From NCBI GenBank assembly GCA_028565635.1, contig JAOXYB010015243.1, positions 1 to 19,648 of the forward strand: a stretch of DNA of 19,648 nt, written 5' to 3'. The stretch comes from Phoronis ovalis. Lineage: Eukaryota; Phoronida; Phoronidae. Numbering within the stretch: position 1 is the stretch's first letter; each line of letters begins with the position of its first letter. The notes under the pieces were generated by a model. It was not told the origin of the DNA. It saw nothing but the letters and a program-made list of their open reading frames with translations, and ran no database searches. Shown piece by piece: positions 9,201 to 17,984 of this stretch. Made by a program: the position numbers and the translations under genes.

Positions 9201-11110
9201 TCAAAACAGTTAACAATAGATCTAAAAGAGAACTCGAGGATATAGTGCGTACAGTTTTGAAAAAGCGAGAACGAGATCGAACTTCCGGAAAGCCGGCAAG
9301 TTCATTTCCTCCACTCTTACAGAATGTGATTGATCATGAGACGCAAGATAAGGCAACAGATGTATTAATCAGAGGATTTGAATTGTTCAGTGACCCCTTT
9401 ATTGCTCAGCAGCTGGCACGTTTGTACATCAAAAGAGAAAACTGGGATGAAGCTGAAAAATATGCTAAGAAGGCTTTGGATCTGGTTGATAGAAGTTCTT
9501 ATCTGCAGGATACTTTATGCCAAGTGTACAGGGAAAAACTAAATACTGACCATTTGCAAAGAGTATATAAAAATCTATCGTCACATCAGCCAGCCATTTC
9601 TGAAGATCAAATCAAAGAAACATTTGAGCTGGCTTTTGTTGCAATTCATTGCTTTCGAAAGGAGCAGGAATTTAGTGAGCAAGAAAGGGCAACTTCACAT
9701 CACAATGATGTTGGCTATTTTGGAGAAATAAGCGCTGTCCTTACACTTTTGGACTGCCTTGTGCTTTGCCATGTATTTAATGGAAAGCCTCCCAGTAAGA
9801 TGCACAAATTCCTAATTGATCCCGTGTACTGTCCAGAAGAACTCCAATTTTTAAAGGATGTAGATGGGAGGGATCTTCTGCGTGAAGTGAAAGATCTACA
9901 TTACAATATCCAGTCACGTATAAGCATATTAAAGGATCAAAATATGCAACTTAAAGATTCACTCATTGATGATTATAAAGCATACCAGCATCACCAGAGT
10001 CAAGAAAAGCTCAACAAATATATAGAATTACTTAACAATTATTTTGGTGAAGTTGTTGACCAGCCTCCACATGATTTTAGTGATGAAGAGAAATGTAGGT
10101 TTAGGCAACGCCGAATACAGTGCTTAGGTGGTAACTCTATTACAACCATGTTTGACTGCAGAAATGAAGGTCTGCAAGAAGGATCTAATAAATTACGCCG
10201 TATTATTTTCCTGATGAAAGATAATGTCAAGTCATCTCATGCTAGTGCTGAAGACTATATGGTACTCATTGGAGCTCATTTAACGTTGTCCCTGGCATTT
10301 GAAATCCCATGTAAAGTACAATTTGGCGACCTTGTTGAATGGAGTTCAAGACTTTATGAAGAAAGAAAGAAAATTAGGGGAAGACGACATGTGTATCTAG
10401 AGCCATTTATGTTCTACACCATGCTTAACTGGCCTCGTGAATATGTTGCAACAAAATCCACTATAAAAGACTTGAAAGAGTGTATTGTACAGTGGAAAAA
10501 AGCATACTTTGATAAGTATCCTTTCCAAAGTGAGGGTATTAAAGTGAAAGTGCAGTATCGTATGAGTAGCACAACAATGTTTTTCTTGGGAAAGTCGATG
10601 GATCAATATGGATTGACATATTCTGGTAAAGTTTTTCAGGGGCAGAGACATTTACAAGAGCATGAATTTTGGAAGGGAAATGCAGTTCGACAAAACCTTC
10701 AGCAATTTGAAGGCACTTTACTCAACAAAGGAACTGATATTTGTGTGCGCACTGAAATTAAAGGCAATGTCGATTATACATTAATAATTCCATCAGGGAT
10801 TCCAATAAAAGAACCACAGTGGTGGAATAAATCAGTTTTTTTTTATATCGGATTTAGCTGGTCTGGCCCTAAAGGATTTGGCTTGAGCAGGGAACGAGGT
10901 ACGCTCCATGCAGCTTCATCTCCCAGACCTGTGAAGGCCAAAAAAGCCGCCACAGCACCTCCTTCCGCTTCCACAACCATGGCATCTAAAAAACTTAACA
11001 TGGATAATATGGATGAACTTCAGAAAATTGATGAAAAACTGCAAAGAATAGAGAAGATTAAGCAGAAAAGAAATTCAAGGAGAAGTAATAAGGAGGTGAT
11101 TATATTTTGA
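6266..11110 (+). CDS. SAMD9/SAMD9L-family STAND-type protein
   Basis: Intact 1614-residue frame. Order of parts: SAM domain (about 18-90); AlbA_2/Schlafen-like domain (about 125-275, with VHIFVECTN, NATIYFGV and FVIEMDVIPSHSVC); divergent central region, Sir2-like in relatives (about 340-580, FDGLFPVLALGCP); P-loop NTPase (about 640-860) with Walker A EPGAGATTTA (666-675, no lysine), Walker B PVLLLLDNEDD (721-731) and a sensor-like FVFLICSRN (759-767); TPR-like helices (about 1030-1130); OB-fold-like end (about 1450-1540, FFYIGFSWSGP). Vertebrate relatives are about 1590 residues, are cytosolic, restrict poxviruses and arrest translation through the AlbA_2 nuclease; an antiviral role here is inferred. 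Beyond about 1541 is an A/P/S-rich linker and a charged coiled coil (1582-1600) not typical of the family. M1 is chosen because the SAM domain begins near residue 18 and the next ATG codes residue 110; the context is weak (C at -3, G at +4). Confidence 0.95.
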   Translation: MAVLGLIFSDTSSGAEKSPLYNYNPKQLSDWLREQCHLDEESAKQFEIQEIDGLVFLEAIEEGDINKICPKLTIGKVKRILIAKKNILKENRSCNDFVASSSRQITNHAMPLVIQKYRPFMTNPVPDDLMYTKNGIIPFLGNETESLVKPVHIFVECTNVNTEQQFCEKAAEYICATLNASINATIYFGVTSVEMGGRVNGVKVSEELINKAFNKLFACFEEDQKEAIQYCVLQPVFVKTNSPDERDSNFVIEMDVIPSHSVCQDSVFYVRIPKQDGGFQRQAVYCWREGKSCKLLTDDIIALRKSKAFASNQRLKAEEAPNDSKPPAFFSTCDDTLRNLLTRGQNSFDGLFPVLALGCPATAEVSKEYVQQNLAFCKEIPWRAVFDFDANASVYKVFEEEDESMVHTMLDEFSSKSSQRLEEDQLILQAKSWISVNGHIPVVQPLDPVSWKTEKREYLVEVTKYLKQEIPEGRAIIVFLLLSDNFQIMLELFNEVASKFPDQWCVICEDSSLVKCWNEQIIQRNCATQENLAMRTIVDIPFSFITEIAHSICGPNLKSSCRLPSSYGICQLKQRNRSEWTHLKILSLDECDNCVKDLAKKLDIEAFKKDKEQRFYRGGQVSWWNFWCGTHVLVRDIHTSIKRQVTKALTEGIGEEGVAVIPLKHEPGAGATTTARHILWDLRKEYRCGVVNSIVEEKTSTQIWQFRCYKEEESDAHAIKPVLLLLDNEDDEKVNTLQAELQEMVKQRRRVLDKPNPTFVFLICSRNAKIPKNEKDALRHWLSKKELKWFQEKHESLEKRHQFEKGAPDPKLLISFNILKENFCSKSVKKMTTEFLRKISDSKEMELLKYIAMLNTFDIYFRPIPVACFDEFMPTSACHKRPGYRSIYGIYAPPTKRNASKEYQQQRPFWENNISDPLQNLLNETPDQCYVHNKCLRIINNILSTEIFSIITGGELGENHEIQTTSEVMVEFMAQESIFKTVNNRSKRELEDIVRTVLKKRERDRTSGKPASSFPPLLQNVIDHETQDKATDVLIRGFELFSDPFIAQQLARLYIKRENWDEAEKYAKKALDLVDRSSYLQDTLCQVYREKLNTDHLQRVYKNLSSHQPAISEDQIKETFELAFVAIHCFRKEQEFSEQERATSHHNDVGYFGEISAVLTLLDCLVLCHVFNGKPPSKMHKFLIDPVYCPEELQFLKDVDGRDLLREVKDLHYNIQSRISILKDQNMQLKDSLIDDYKAYQHHQSQEKLNKYIELLNNYFGEVVDQPPHDFSDEEKCRFRQRRIQCLGGNSITTMFDCRNEGLQEGSNKLRRIIFLMKDNVKSSHASAEDYMVLIGAHLTLSLAFEIPCKVQFGDLVEWSSRLYEERKKIRGRRHVYLEPFMFYTMLNWPREYVATKSTIKDLKECIVQWKKAYFDKYPFQSEGIKVKVQYRMSSTTMFFLGKSMDQYGLTYSGKVFQGQRHLQEHEFWKGNAVRQNLQQFEGTLLNKGTDICVRTEIKGNVDYTLIIPSGIPIKEPQWWNKSVFFYIGFSWSGPKGFGLSRERGTLHAASSPRPVKAKKAATAPPSASTTMASKKLNMDNMDELQKIDEKLQRIEKIKQKRNSRRSNKEVIIF

Positions 11111-11380
11111 ATTAATACAAATTTCTGGAGGGCAATTGAATACACATTTTTATATATAAAGCATCTTATTTTCAATCTCGTTTACAACATTGTTTCAGAA
11201 ATATTGATGATAATACTACGTGAAAAGGCTTGTAAAGATACCTTGTCACAGTCAAACGATTGCGGACACACACACACACACTACTATCCGCATAAGAGCT
11301 GTCCAGAAGCATTTTATATACATGTAAAATGTTTTACTGTAACTGCAGTATTCATAATTATGTAATTTTTATGATTACAG
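11111..11380 (+). other. 3' UTR or short last intron
   Basis: If the donor GAG|GTGATT at 11095/11096 is used, 11096-11380 is a 285-nt intron ending in TTTTTATGATTACAG. Otherwise this is 3' UTR. It contains an (AC)8 microsatellite at 11266-11281 and otherwise AT-rich sequence. Confidence 0.4.
11266..11281. repeat. (AC)8 microsatellite
   Basis: A simple dinucleotide run immediately 3' of the SAMD9-like coding region. Length variation between individuals is likely for such runs. Confidence 0.85.
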
Positions 11381-11449
11381 AAGGAAGATATAAAAGAAGA
11401 GTCAAGCTTAAAAATGAGGAGGCAGGAACTACAACAAAAAAACGAATGA
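11381..11449 (+). CDS. Possible alternative last exon of the SAMD9-like gene
   Basis: After acceptor ATGATTACAG the sequence is open for 22 codons in the phase given by splicing from 11095, up to TGA at 11447-11449. The peptide (KEDIKEESSLKMRRQELQQ and three more residues) continues the lysine/glutamate-rich helical pattern of the main frame's tail, replacing VIIF and giving 1632 residues. A second possible donor (AGAA|GTAATA at 11084/11085) reads another open frame, basic in character, to about 11469. The exon could end at the donor CAG|GTACAT (11472/11473). The strong acceptor and matching composition favour a real exon; the donors are only moderate. Confidence 0.4.
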   Translation, partial: KEDIKEESSLKMRRQELQQKNE

Positions 11450-11488
11450 AAATGAATTTCAAAGTGTGACAGGTACATATAATTATAA

Positions 11489-11494
11489 AATAAA
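11489..11494 (+). terminator. Candidate polyadenylation signal AATAAA
   Basis: It is the first canonical AATAAA after the gene that I saw, about 380 nt past the main stop codon and 40 nt past the alternative stop. It is followed by AT-rich DNA and, 110 nt later, the MITE-like element. It would serve either form of the transcript. Confidence 0.4.
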
Positions 11495-11610
11495 TCAAAG
11501 TCCAGGTAATTATACAAGATTGTATGGATCTCAAAAATGTCACCTTATGGGTAAGGAAAATAATTATTAAATATTAAATAACAAGGAACAGAATTTATTT
11601 AGCTTTTCAC

Positions 11611-12032
11611 AGTTCAACTCCCGGGGGAGTACTCGAGGTATTTTTTGGTGGGAGTGTGCAGCCCAGTTGAAAATTTTGGATTTGGATTGTATACTTCTTA
11701 CCACATTTTTTTGGACTGCTACCTTAAAGAAATTCAAAAATTTGGATTGCTACCAGCTGCTTACAGCAAATAATTTGGATTAATTTTAGGTTTGTATCCA
11801 TAAAATGATTTTTGGAATTTGGTTTGTATCAGTCAGTTTGTGTAAAAATGGATTGCTACTCAAAGATTTTAAAATTTTGGATTGCTAACCCTTATACGTC
11901 ACAAAATTTGGATTGCTACCCTTATATTTCAAAAAATTTGGATTGGGTTTGCTATCGCAAGCTAAAATTTTGGATTGGGTTCCGCGGCACATCCCCATAG
12001 TCAAAAATCCTTGAGTACCCCGGGGTTCAATT
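11611..12032. mobile_element. MITE-like element (422 bp) with interior repeats
   Basis: Imperfect TIRs of about 35 bp (left AGTTCAACTCCCGGGGGAGT; right, read inward, AATTGAACCCCGGGGTACTC) continue into AAGG/GAGG plus a T run on both sides. TTTTCAC directly precedes (11604-11610) and follows (12033-12039) the element, a likely 7-bp target-site duplication. The interior is a degenerate tandem array of about ten units of roughly 30 bp built on ATTTGGATTGCTACC. There is no coding potential beyond the shadow frame at 11812-12000. It is non-autonomous; the mobilising transposase is not in the window. It sits 0.5 kb 3' of the SAMD9-like coding region. Confidence 0.75.
11673..11985 (+). repeat. Degenerate TTTGGATTGCTACC tandem array
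   Basis: Units are seen near 11675, 11710, 11741, 11773, 11812, 11847, 11875, 11906, 11937 and 11967, spaced about 28-39 bp. The best preserved are at 11875-11925, where the follow-on word CCCTTATA also repeats. The array fills the MITE interior. Confidence 0.65.
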
Positions 12033-12355
12033 TTTTCACTCGTATTGCAAGAACTTATTTTGAAAATAAGAAATTATTGAATTCTCTTTAGAATTCACTG
12101 CTCAATATTGGTGTTAATCAATATCACCATCTGAAACTTTGTTTGATGATGACTTTTTGTATTGTTGTGAAATTATGCAAACATTAAAATGTGCTTCCCA
12201 ATTTTCAGAATTAGAATAATGCACAACGGCATGAAGTAATGCTGGTTATGATTATATACAACACCAAGCAAGCTAATTTGTGGGATACTAAAAGCCTGAG
12301 TAGATGAGTTATGTAAGAATTCATTTGTTGTTTAGTTAGTTAATAAGCATTGCTA
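12033..12355. other. Spacer between two mobile elements
   Basis: AT-rich with no gene. One short palindromic patch (CAATATTGGTGTTAATCAAT near 12103) and a GAATTC pair near 12080-12096 are the only local structure. Confidence 0.45.
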
Positions 12356-13126
12356 GAGATTTGGGAAGAGTTCCTTTGCTATTTAACAGTTCTCTTCTCA
12401 TGGCAAACCACTGATTCTTGCATAAAAAAGAAATATTTTTCTAAATCGAGAGATTTTACTTTCGCCGTACTAAGATGGCATACAAAATTTGATTAAATTA
12501 TTCTTTTCAATAGCCCCAAAGGATAGAATCATCATGTGACTCTTAACTAGGACTTTGATTCATGCAACAGTCGAGAGCAGAAGTTTTGTGGTCCACCTTT
12601 TGTGCATTTTAAAAAAATGCTGTTACAGTGTGTTGCATTTCCAGTATCCTCGCACATTTGTTAGAATATCAGCAATTCAGTGACCAAATTAAAAAATCTA
12701 TTTCCATAAAACAAAAATATAATGGTAAGGCAGGTAACAGGTGAATAAAAAGTTAATAATACATAGGGAAAAAATCACCCAAGCATGCTTTTAAAATAGG
12801 TTAAAATTATGCTTTTTAACTTGTAACACTAAAAAAATTAGCCAATTTGTTTACAAATTAGTAGAAATTTTAAAGCACTACTGTTCCGTACGAATGTGTT
12901 GACCAAGTTTCATTAGAAAATTATTTTTCATCATTCTGTATTTATATGTGGTGCAAAGTTTACTTCCTATTTTTTACCATTTGGGCAGTGATGATGTCAT
13001 AAAGTTTAGTAAGCTTGGTTTCCTCCAATGAATAACATATTAACTGTAGTTTACATTATACCTATAAGTATATTCAAATGGTATAAAATATATATGGGTT
13101 GCACATAGGAACTCTTCCAAAATCTC
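12356..13126. mobile_element. TA-flanked inverted-repeat element (771 bp)
   Basis: The left end GAGATTTGGGAAGAGTTCCT (12356-12375) is matched by its reverse complement at 13107-13126 with one mismatch. Both ends are directly flanked by TA (12354-12355, 13127-13128), the target duplication typical of Tc1/mariner-type insertion. The interior is AT-rich and has no transposase frame, so this is a candidate non-autonomous element. The TIRs are short (about 20 bp), so chance pairing is less excluded than for the other elements here. Confidence 0.5.
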
Positions 13127-13128
13127 TA

Positions 13129-14799
13129 GTTTAAGTGTAATGATGTAACAAGCCTAATGATGAGTAATTAAAACTGTAGACCATTTAATTTATTTATATT
13201 TCTTGCTATAGTAATGAAATTGAATACTATGTTAATGTATATAATAATGTGTTATTTCACACAATTTAATGCACAGGCAACCCAAAATTGTTATTTTCAT
13301 ATAATTATGTGTTACTTTATGTACTGTATTTGTCTACTACTAAAAATTATGAACCGCACGCATTATTTTAGGTCGTATTAAGCACCCTATAGTTAACGGC
13401 ACAAAATTAATGTCTTGTAGTTGACCACCACAAAACTAATGTGCTGTGGCTGACACTTAGCGTAAGCTCTGGTTCTATTTATTTTGATGAGATATAAGAA
13501 AAAACTGAACTTGTCTTTCATTAGACCATCACTGCTGTTGTTTGGATGTGACATATTTTCTAAGTGCATCTGCTAACGGCCGCTAATGATGCAGGTTATC
13601 AAGTAAAATCAGAGAAAAAAATATTTACATGTTTTGATTGTAGTTGCCTTCTGTTAGATCATAACAGTCAGTTTGCATTCACCTGAACAAGTCAGGCTAG
13701 TATACCTTAGTTCAATTTGTGGAAAGCTGTCCTTGGGAGACAAAATTTAAGTGCAAATTTAAGACATACTGAATCATTGCTTTCAGTGAATAAAACTTTT
13801 TCAAAAGCTCAACAGTTGAAGCAAGGTTTTTTTATAGGCCATAAGTGAGCAGGTGGTATTTTGAATAACTAGGCTACTGCCAGTGCTAAATATTAGTTAA
13901 ACATTTTGTAATCAAATCAATAGGACAGTCTACTGGTGGTAGGTGACTAAAACTGTGTTGAGTGTCATTACACATTTCTTTTACCTGGTACCTTTAAGTG
14001 TGTAAGGAGACCGCCAAGTGCTTACATAATATTGAATAACTTAATGAGTTACTGACAAAAGAAGATGTAATTTGAAGAAACTGTTTAAGACCGAGTTTCT
14101 CATCTTTTTATTTCAAAAATATTATAACTTTTAGTTCCAAGATTTTCCACCAAGGACATCCCCATAGCATTTAAGTGCCAGGTGCAATTTAATAGTTATG
14201 GCAAAACACCATCAAGTTTTTAATGTTTAATATGTACAATGTGTAGTTTTAATACTGTTGAAAAGATATTTACACGTTCATGGTGCTTATAATCAGAACG
14301 GATGGTTATGAAATATTAACAGGGCTCAGCTGCTGTTGTGATCGAGTGAAAATAAATACTATAAATTATTGAGACTCTTAGGTAGAATTAATTGCTGTTC
14401 ATGGTTTGTTAAATTTTGTCTTACCTTTCGTTGCGAAGCATTCGCATGTTTAAATATTCAGGGATCTTGATATCGGAGATCAAACATATTGATGGCCGAC
14501 TGCATCTACCTTGTGATTTTAGGAGTAAATTAATTTAAAATATCTGGTTTAAATAATATATGATTAAGCCTATATTTGAAAAACCAAAGGTAAAATTTAA
14601 ACTGAGCTGTTTTTGGTTAATTGCATGAACAAAATCAAAAGTTTGATGATCTTTCAGTTCTGGTTAAACACGTGAAATATTATCTGTACATATAATCCTG
14701 AGTAATTCCCAAACAGGGGATACCCTGAAAACAAGTTGCCAAAAAAGTAAACTTATTAACTTCTAAATGTTTTAATGCCTACTAGTGTAGTTTTTATAC
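13129..14799. other. Intergenic AT-rich sequence, no gene seen
   Basis: No reading frame of note and no recognised repeat except a small degenerate tandem at 13390-13446. Several AATAAA words occur, none linked to a gene. Confidence 0.45.
13390..13446 (+). repeat. Two-copy 28/29-bp tandem repeat
   Basis: TAGTTAACGGCACAAAATTA (13390 onward) recurs as TAGTTGACCACCACAAAACT (13418 onward), each followed by an AATGT..TG ending. A third start (TGGCTGACAC) follows at once. It is too short for a wider claim. Confidence 0.4.
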
Positions 14800-15310
14800 C
14801 CATCACTAAAAAGTGGATGTAGGGCATATTCTCATCTTGTATGCGTCGTTGTCGTTGTATGTAACCTTTTCTTTGTCTCATCTTGCTATAACAACTTCAG
14901 CTTTTATCAATAAGATATAACTCGGGTTTAATTTTGATGATGATTACTTCTAATATGGTCATATTTCTTTGTCTCGCAATAAACTGTTGTTGGCCTGATC
15001 TTGAAAAGCGATACATATAGAGAATTCTTTACTTCAGAAAGTAAATTAGAGGTCAAAATGCAGGTCAACTGTGAATTTAACCTGGATTACTGGCAGCCAT
15101 GTTTGTTCCCATAGTTTGTGCTGATGACAGCTTTAGTTTTTATTGGATCAGCTTCATATTTAGCATAAATATAGATTAAAATACAGATTCAGTATGATTT
15201 TTTTTTACCTGCTGCCCATCCAATATGGCCGACTTACGGCCATGTTGGTTCCCAAGACAGTATGTTTTGGTTTGTGTATTTAGCCTCAAAGGTGAAGCAT
15301 TGCTTGTATG
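14800..15310 (+). repeat. Dispersed invertebrate repeat, plus orientation
   Basis: The segment opens with TATACCCATCACTAAAAAGT and GTCGTTGTCGTTGTATGTAA and continues with ACAACTTCAGCTTTTATCAA. It has three diverged copies of the ATATGGCCGACTT family: 14930-14960, 15050-15110 and 15210-15252, the last with CCAATATGGCCGACTTACGG. It shares phrases with 4365-4430 and 5030-5680, so copies of one family lie on both sides of the SAMD9-like gene. Confidence 0.6.
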
Positions 15311-16199
15311 ATTCAAATTTGGTTTAAAGAAGGCCACAGGTAAATGGATGTTTTAGGCTAGGTGGTATTTTAGAATGACTGAAAGAAGATTGAGTCTACT
15401 ATTTGAAAATTTGACATTTTCCTAGTTGTCAAGCTGGTTTTGTCTGTGACCTAAAGATTCTGATACAGTACCTCCTGTGAGATTGCTTTAAAACTAAGGA
15501 AGCTACTTCATGTATGATGGGCATCTGTCTGCAAAAGCAAACTTTGAGGCATTTTATCATGAAGGGTACAGCACTTCCAAAAGGTACCAGATAAATAATG
15601 TAATTTTAAAAATATACATAAACATTTTATTACATGGAGTGCATGTCTCAGTGAAATTTTCGGTTTTTAACTAAATGATGTTCCGTTAATATGAAAAGGA
15701 AGAGTATGTTGGTAGGTTTTGATGTGTTTTATGCAAATAAACAGCTTACAGTTTAATTTGATTTTGTTACTTTTTGCAGCATCATGCCGAATTGACATAT
15801 GGAAACAATTTATTTCCAATCCTCCTCAATAGTAAAATATTGTCACCAGTAAATAGCCTCTCATCACAGAAATTTGTTTTCAGTCATAAATAAAGATAAT
15901 CAAGTCTCATTCCTACTCCTAATTTTCTGTGCAGTGTTAACCAATAAACTTCTTTGTGAACTCTTACTACAGACCATTAGAGAGAATTGAGGGAAATATG
16001 AAGAAAACATTTCTTGTCATAAGCCTCAGTCTTTTCCTCCTACACCACTTGCAGGAACTTAACAAAACTTTGGCATACTATTGGAAATAACTAGAATTAA
16101 CAATCTGGAATCAATTAATTATAAAAATATAATCTATGTAATTTGATCTCACAAAAACTGAAGTTGTTATCGCTAGACAAAGGAACAGACAGATGATTA
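15311..16199. other. Intergenic, no gene seen
   Basis: A good acceptor-like string (TTTGTTACTTTTTGCAG, ending at 15779) has no open frame after it. No TIR or tandem structure was found. Confidence 0.4.
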
Positions 16200-16735
16200 A
16201 CTGCCGAAAAATTAACGCAGAGAACAAACATGACCGCCAGTTGGCCATATTGGAAATCATCTCCAAAACTTTATACCTGATTATTCATCATCTAGTTTAT
16301 ATCCAATAGTATGCCAAGCTTCACAAAGATCCTGCAAGTGGTGTAGGAGGACAAGAAGCTTATGACAAAAAGAACAGCCTATCATGGAATAAAACATGGC
16401 CCCAGTCAGCTATATTTGAAAAAAAAATGATTTTCGGAGTATTCATTGTCTAGTTATATTCCAATAGCATGCCAAGTTTCACTAAATTCCTGCAAGAGAT
16501 GCAGGAAAGAAGCGACTCATGACAAAATGAACAGCCAAAAGTCAACCATATGGAAAACAATTACAAGTTTGATTCCGGTTTATCCATCCTCTAGTTATAT
16601 CCCAGAAGTATGCCAAGATTCATCACGAAGTTTCTGTAATTGGTGTAAGAGGAGAATGGGCTATGATAAAATGTTAATGACAATGACAACACAAGTCTCA
16701 CATTCTGCTACACAGGCAAGTCAAAACCATGTATA
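16200..16735 (-). repeat. Three tandem units of about 150 bp, inverted repeat-family copy
   Basis: TCTAGTT(T)ATATCC(C)A.(T/A)AGTATGCCAAG-type unit starts lie near 16291, 16449 and 16591 (spacing about 158 and 142 bp). Each is followed by CCTGCAAG-like and GTGTAGGAGG-like words and TATGACAAAATGAACAGCC. Between units are reversed copies of the ATATGGCC family (GTTGGCCATATTGGAAATCA at 16240), opposite to those at 14800-15310. The 96-codon frame at 16446-16736 is a by-product: the unit translates to the repeated phrase SSYIP-A/V-CQ. Confidence 0.6.
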
Positions 16736-17333
16736 AAAAAAGAAAACTGTATATGATCAGTTTAATCAAACTGAAATGTTAACAGTGACAGTGAGAAACT
16801 TCCACAAAGAAATAGATTGTAATTTTTTATACAGAATAAACTCAACGGGTCCATGTCGATAGTCCGAAGGTTCATTGGTCCGAAAAATCCATTATAGGGA
16901 ATGTCGTGGGGCTCTATAGCGAACCTGTAATATCTTGATATATCCCGGAATAAATACTTTAAAAAGGTCCCCCGTGCGCACATTTAACTATTCCCTCGTT
17001 TACTGCTAATACAATTCTATTGCTTCTGTTATTTGTTGCTTCTTTTTCTTCCTTTTTATAGAAATAATTAACGCATATCGAGTCATATACGTGTTCTAAT
17101 GTTTCTGTCCCCTTTTGAGGTCCTGTACGGGTATTCTGAATATCGCGTACGTTCTTCTTTTAGCCATATAATAATAGCAAGACCACAAACAGAATATTTT
17201 CCATACAACACAAATGTGTATTCAGGTTTCTAACTCGTTTTATTTGATAACACTGTTTTTTTCTTTTGGAATGAGTAATATTGATATTAAAAAATGATTT
17301 TCTGTTGTTTTATCTCAGAGGAGGGACAGGCAG

Positions 17334-17341
17334 TATAAAAG
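17334..17341 (+). promoter_or_regulatory. TATA-box-like TATAAAAG inside the TIR element
   Basis: It is preceded by a GC-richer stretch (GAGGAGGGACAGGCAG) and followed 115 nt later by a short ATG frame (17456-17521, 21 codons, ATG in good context GCCATCATG). The equivalent site in the second copy is TATGAAAG (19237-19244), so it is not preserved. Promoter activity is speculative. Confidence 0.25.
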
Positions 17342-17969
17342 TGGGTACGCATGTTCCAACAAATTCCGCGATAAAAGATTTTTTCGTGCCGCCGGATGTT
17401 TTTTTGTAGGTTTAATAGTTTGTTAGGGTCATCATTTCGCTCGCGATCTGCCATCATGTCAGTGCTTGACAGCGGGATGAAAGCATCTTGTGTGTGTACA
17501 CCTATGCCGCTACATCAATAGTGGGAACCGATATCGGTAAAATACAAACACTGAGTGTTTGGTAAAAAAAACGGACACAAATTTATTCCGGCCATGTTTA
17601 TATTTATAGCATGCCGACTATATTTACATTCATCGAGTGGGTGAAATCTGCTATAAAAGACGTGCGAGAGTGAATTCGCTATACGATAAAAAAATTAATT
17701 TCGCTACAATATGTAAATATATATGTCCTCTATAAATAATACTAACTTTAACTTTATATCCAGACAATTTTAGATGACGCAAACGAAATTGCGGTTCTGA
17801 GTTTAAGCAAACTACAGGAGCTGTAGAAACGCGGTATTTCCCTTTCATCCCACCCTTGCCTTTGTCTTATGCCAGAATATTTATTCCTTGTCCGGTTATT
17901 TCCTCTATCTTTATTGTGGTTTGCAATCCGGGGTTTTCAACAGGGGTTTAAAAAGGCCGCCGCTTTTAC

Positions 17970-17984
17970 AGCGCCATCTGGCGG
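17970..17984 (-). promoter_or_regulatory. CTCF-like binding motif
   Basis: AGCGCCATCTGGCGG on the plus strand reads CCGCCAGATGGCGCT on the minus strand. It fits the known CTCF core (AGCGCCmyCTGGTGG on one strand) at all but one position by eye. CTCF is conserved across bilaterians. It lies in the GC-rich part of the TIR element between the two duplicated blocks. Confidence 0.4.

Noticed and set aside
6607-10651. Several minus-strand frames inside the SAMD9-like gene
   Set aside because: They are opposite-strand shadows of a strongly supported coding sequence.
6266-11110. Processed retrocopy of SAMD9
   Set aside because: No poly(A) tract or direct repeats flank it; single-exon coding is normal for this family and the frame is intact.
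11314-11543. Two overlapping minus-strand frames
   Set aside because: Reverse complement of A-rich 3' sequence, giving F/I/Y-rich peptides with no domain.
11812-12000. 62-codon frame with repeated FWI..P phrases
   Set aside because: Translation of the MITE's interior tandem array, not a gene.
15763-15800. Acceptor-like TTTGTTACTTTTTGCAG as a downstream exon
   Set aside because: No open frame or donor follows within a plausible distance.
16446-16736. 96-codon frame with repeated SSYIP phrase
   Set aside because: Translation of the 150-bp tandem repeat units.
16867-16884. GGTTCATTGGTCC considered as a Pol III B box (SINE)
   Set aside because: No A box at the right distance, no tRNA-like fold and no A-rich tail; the motif is part of inverted ends.
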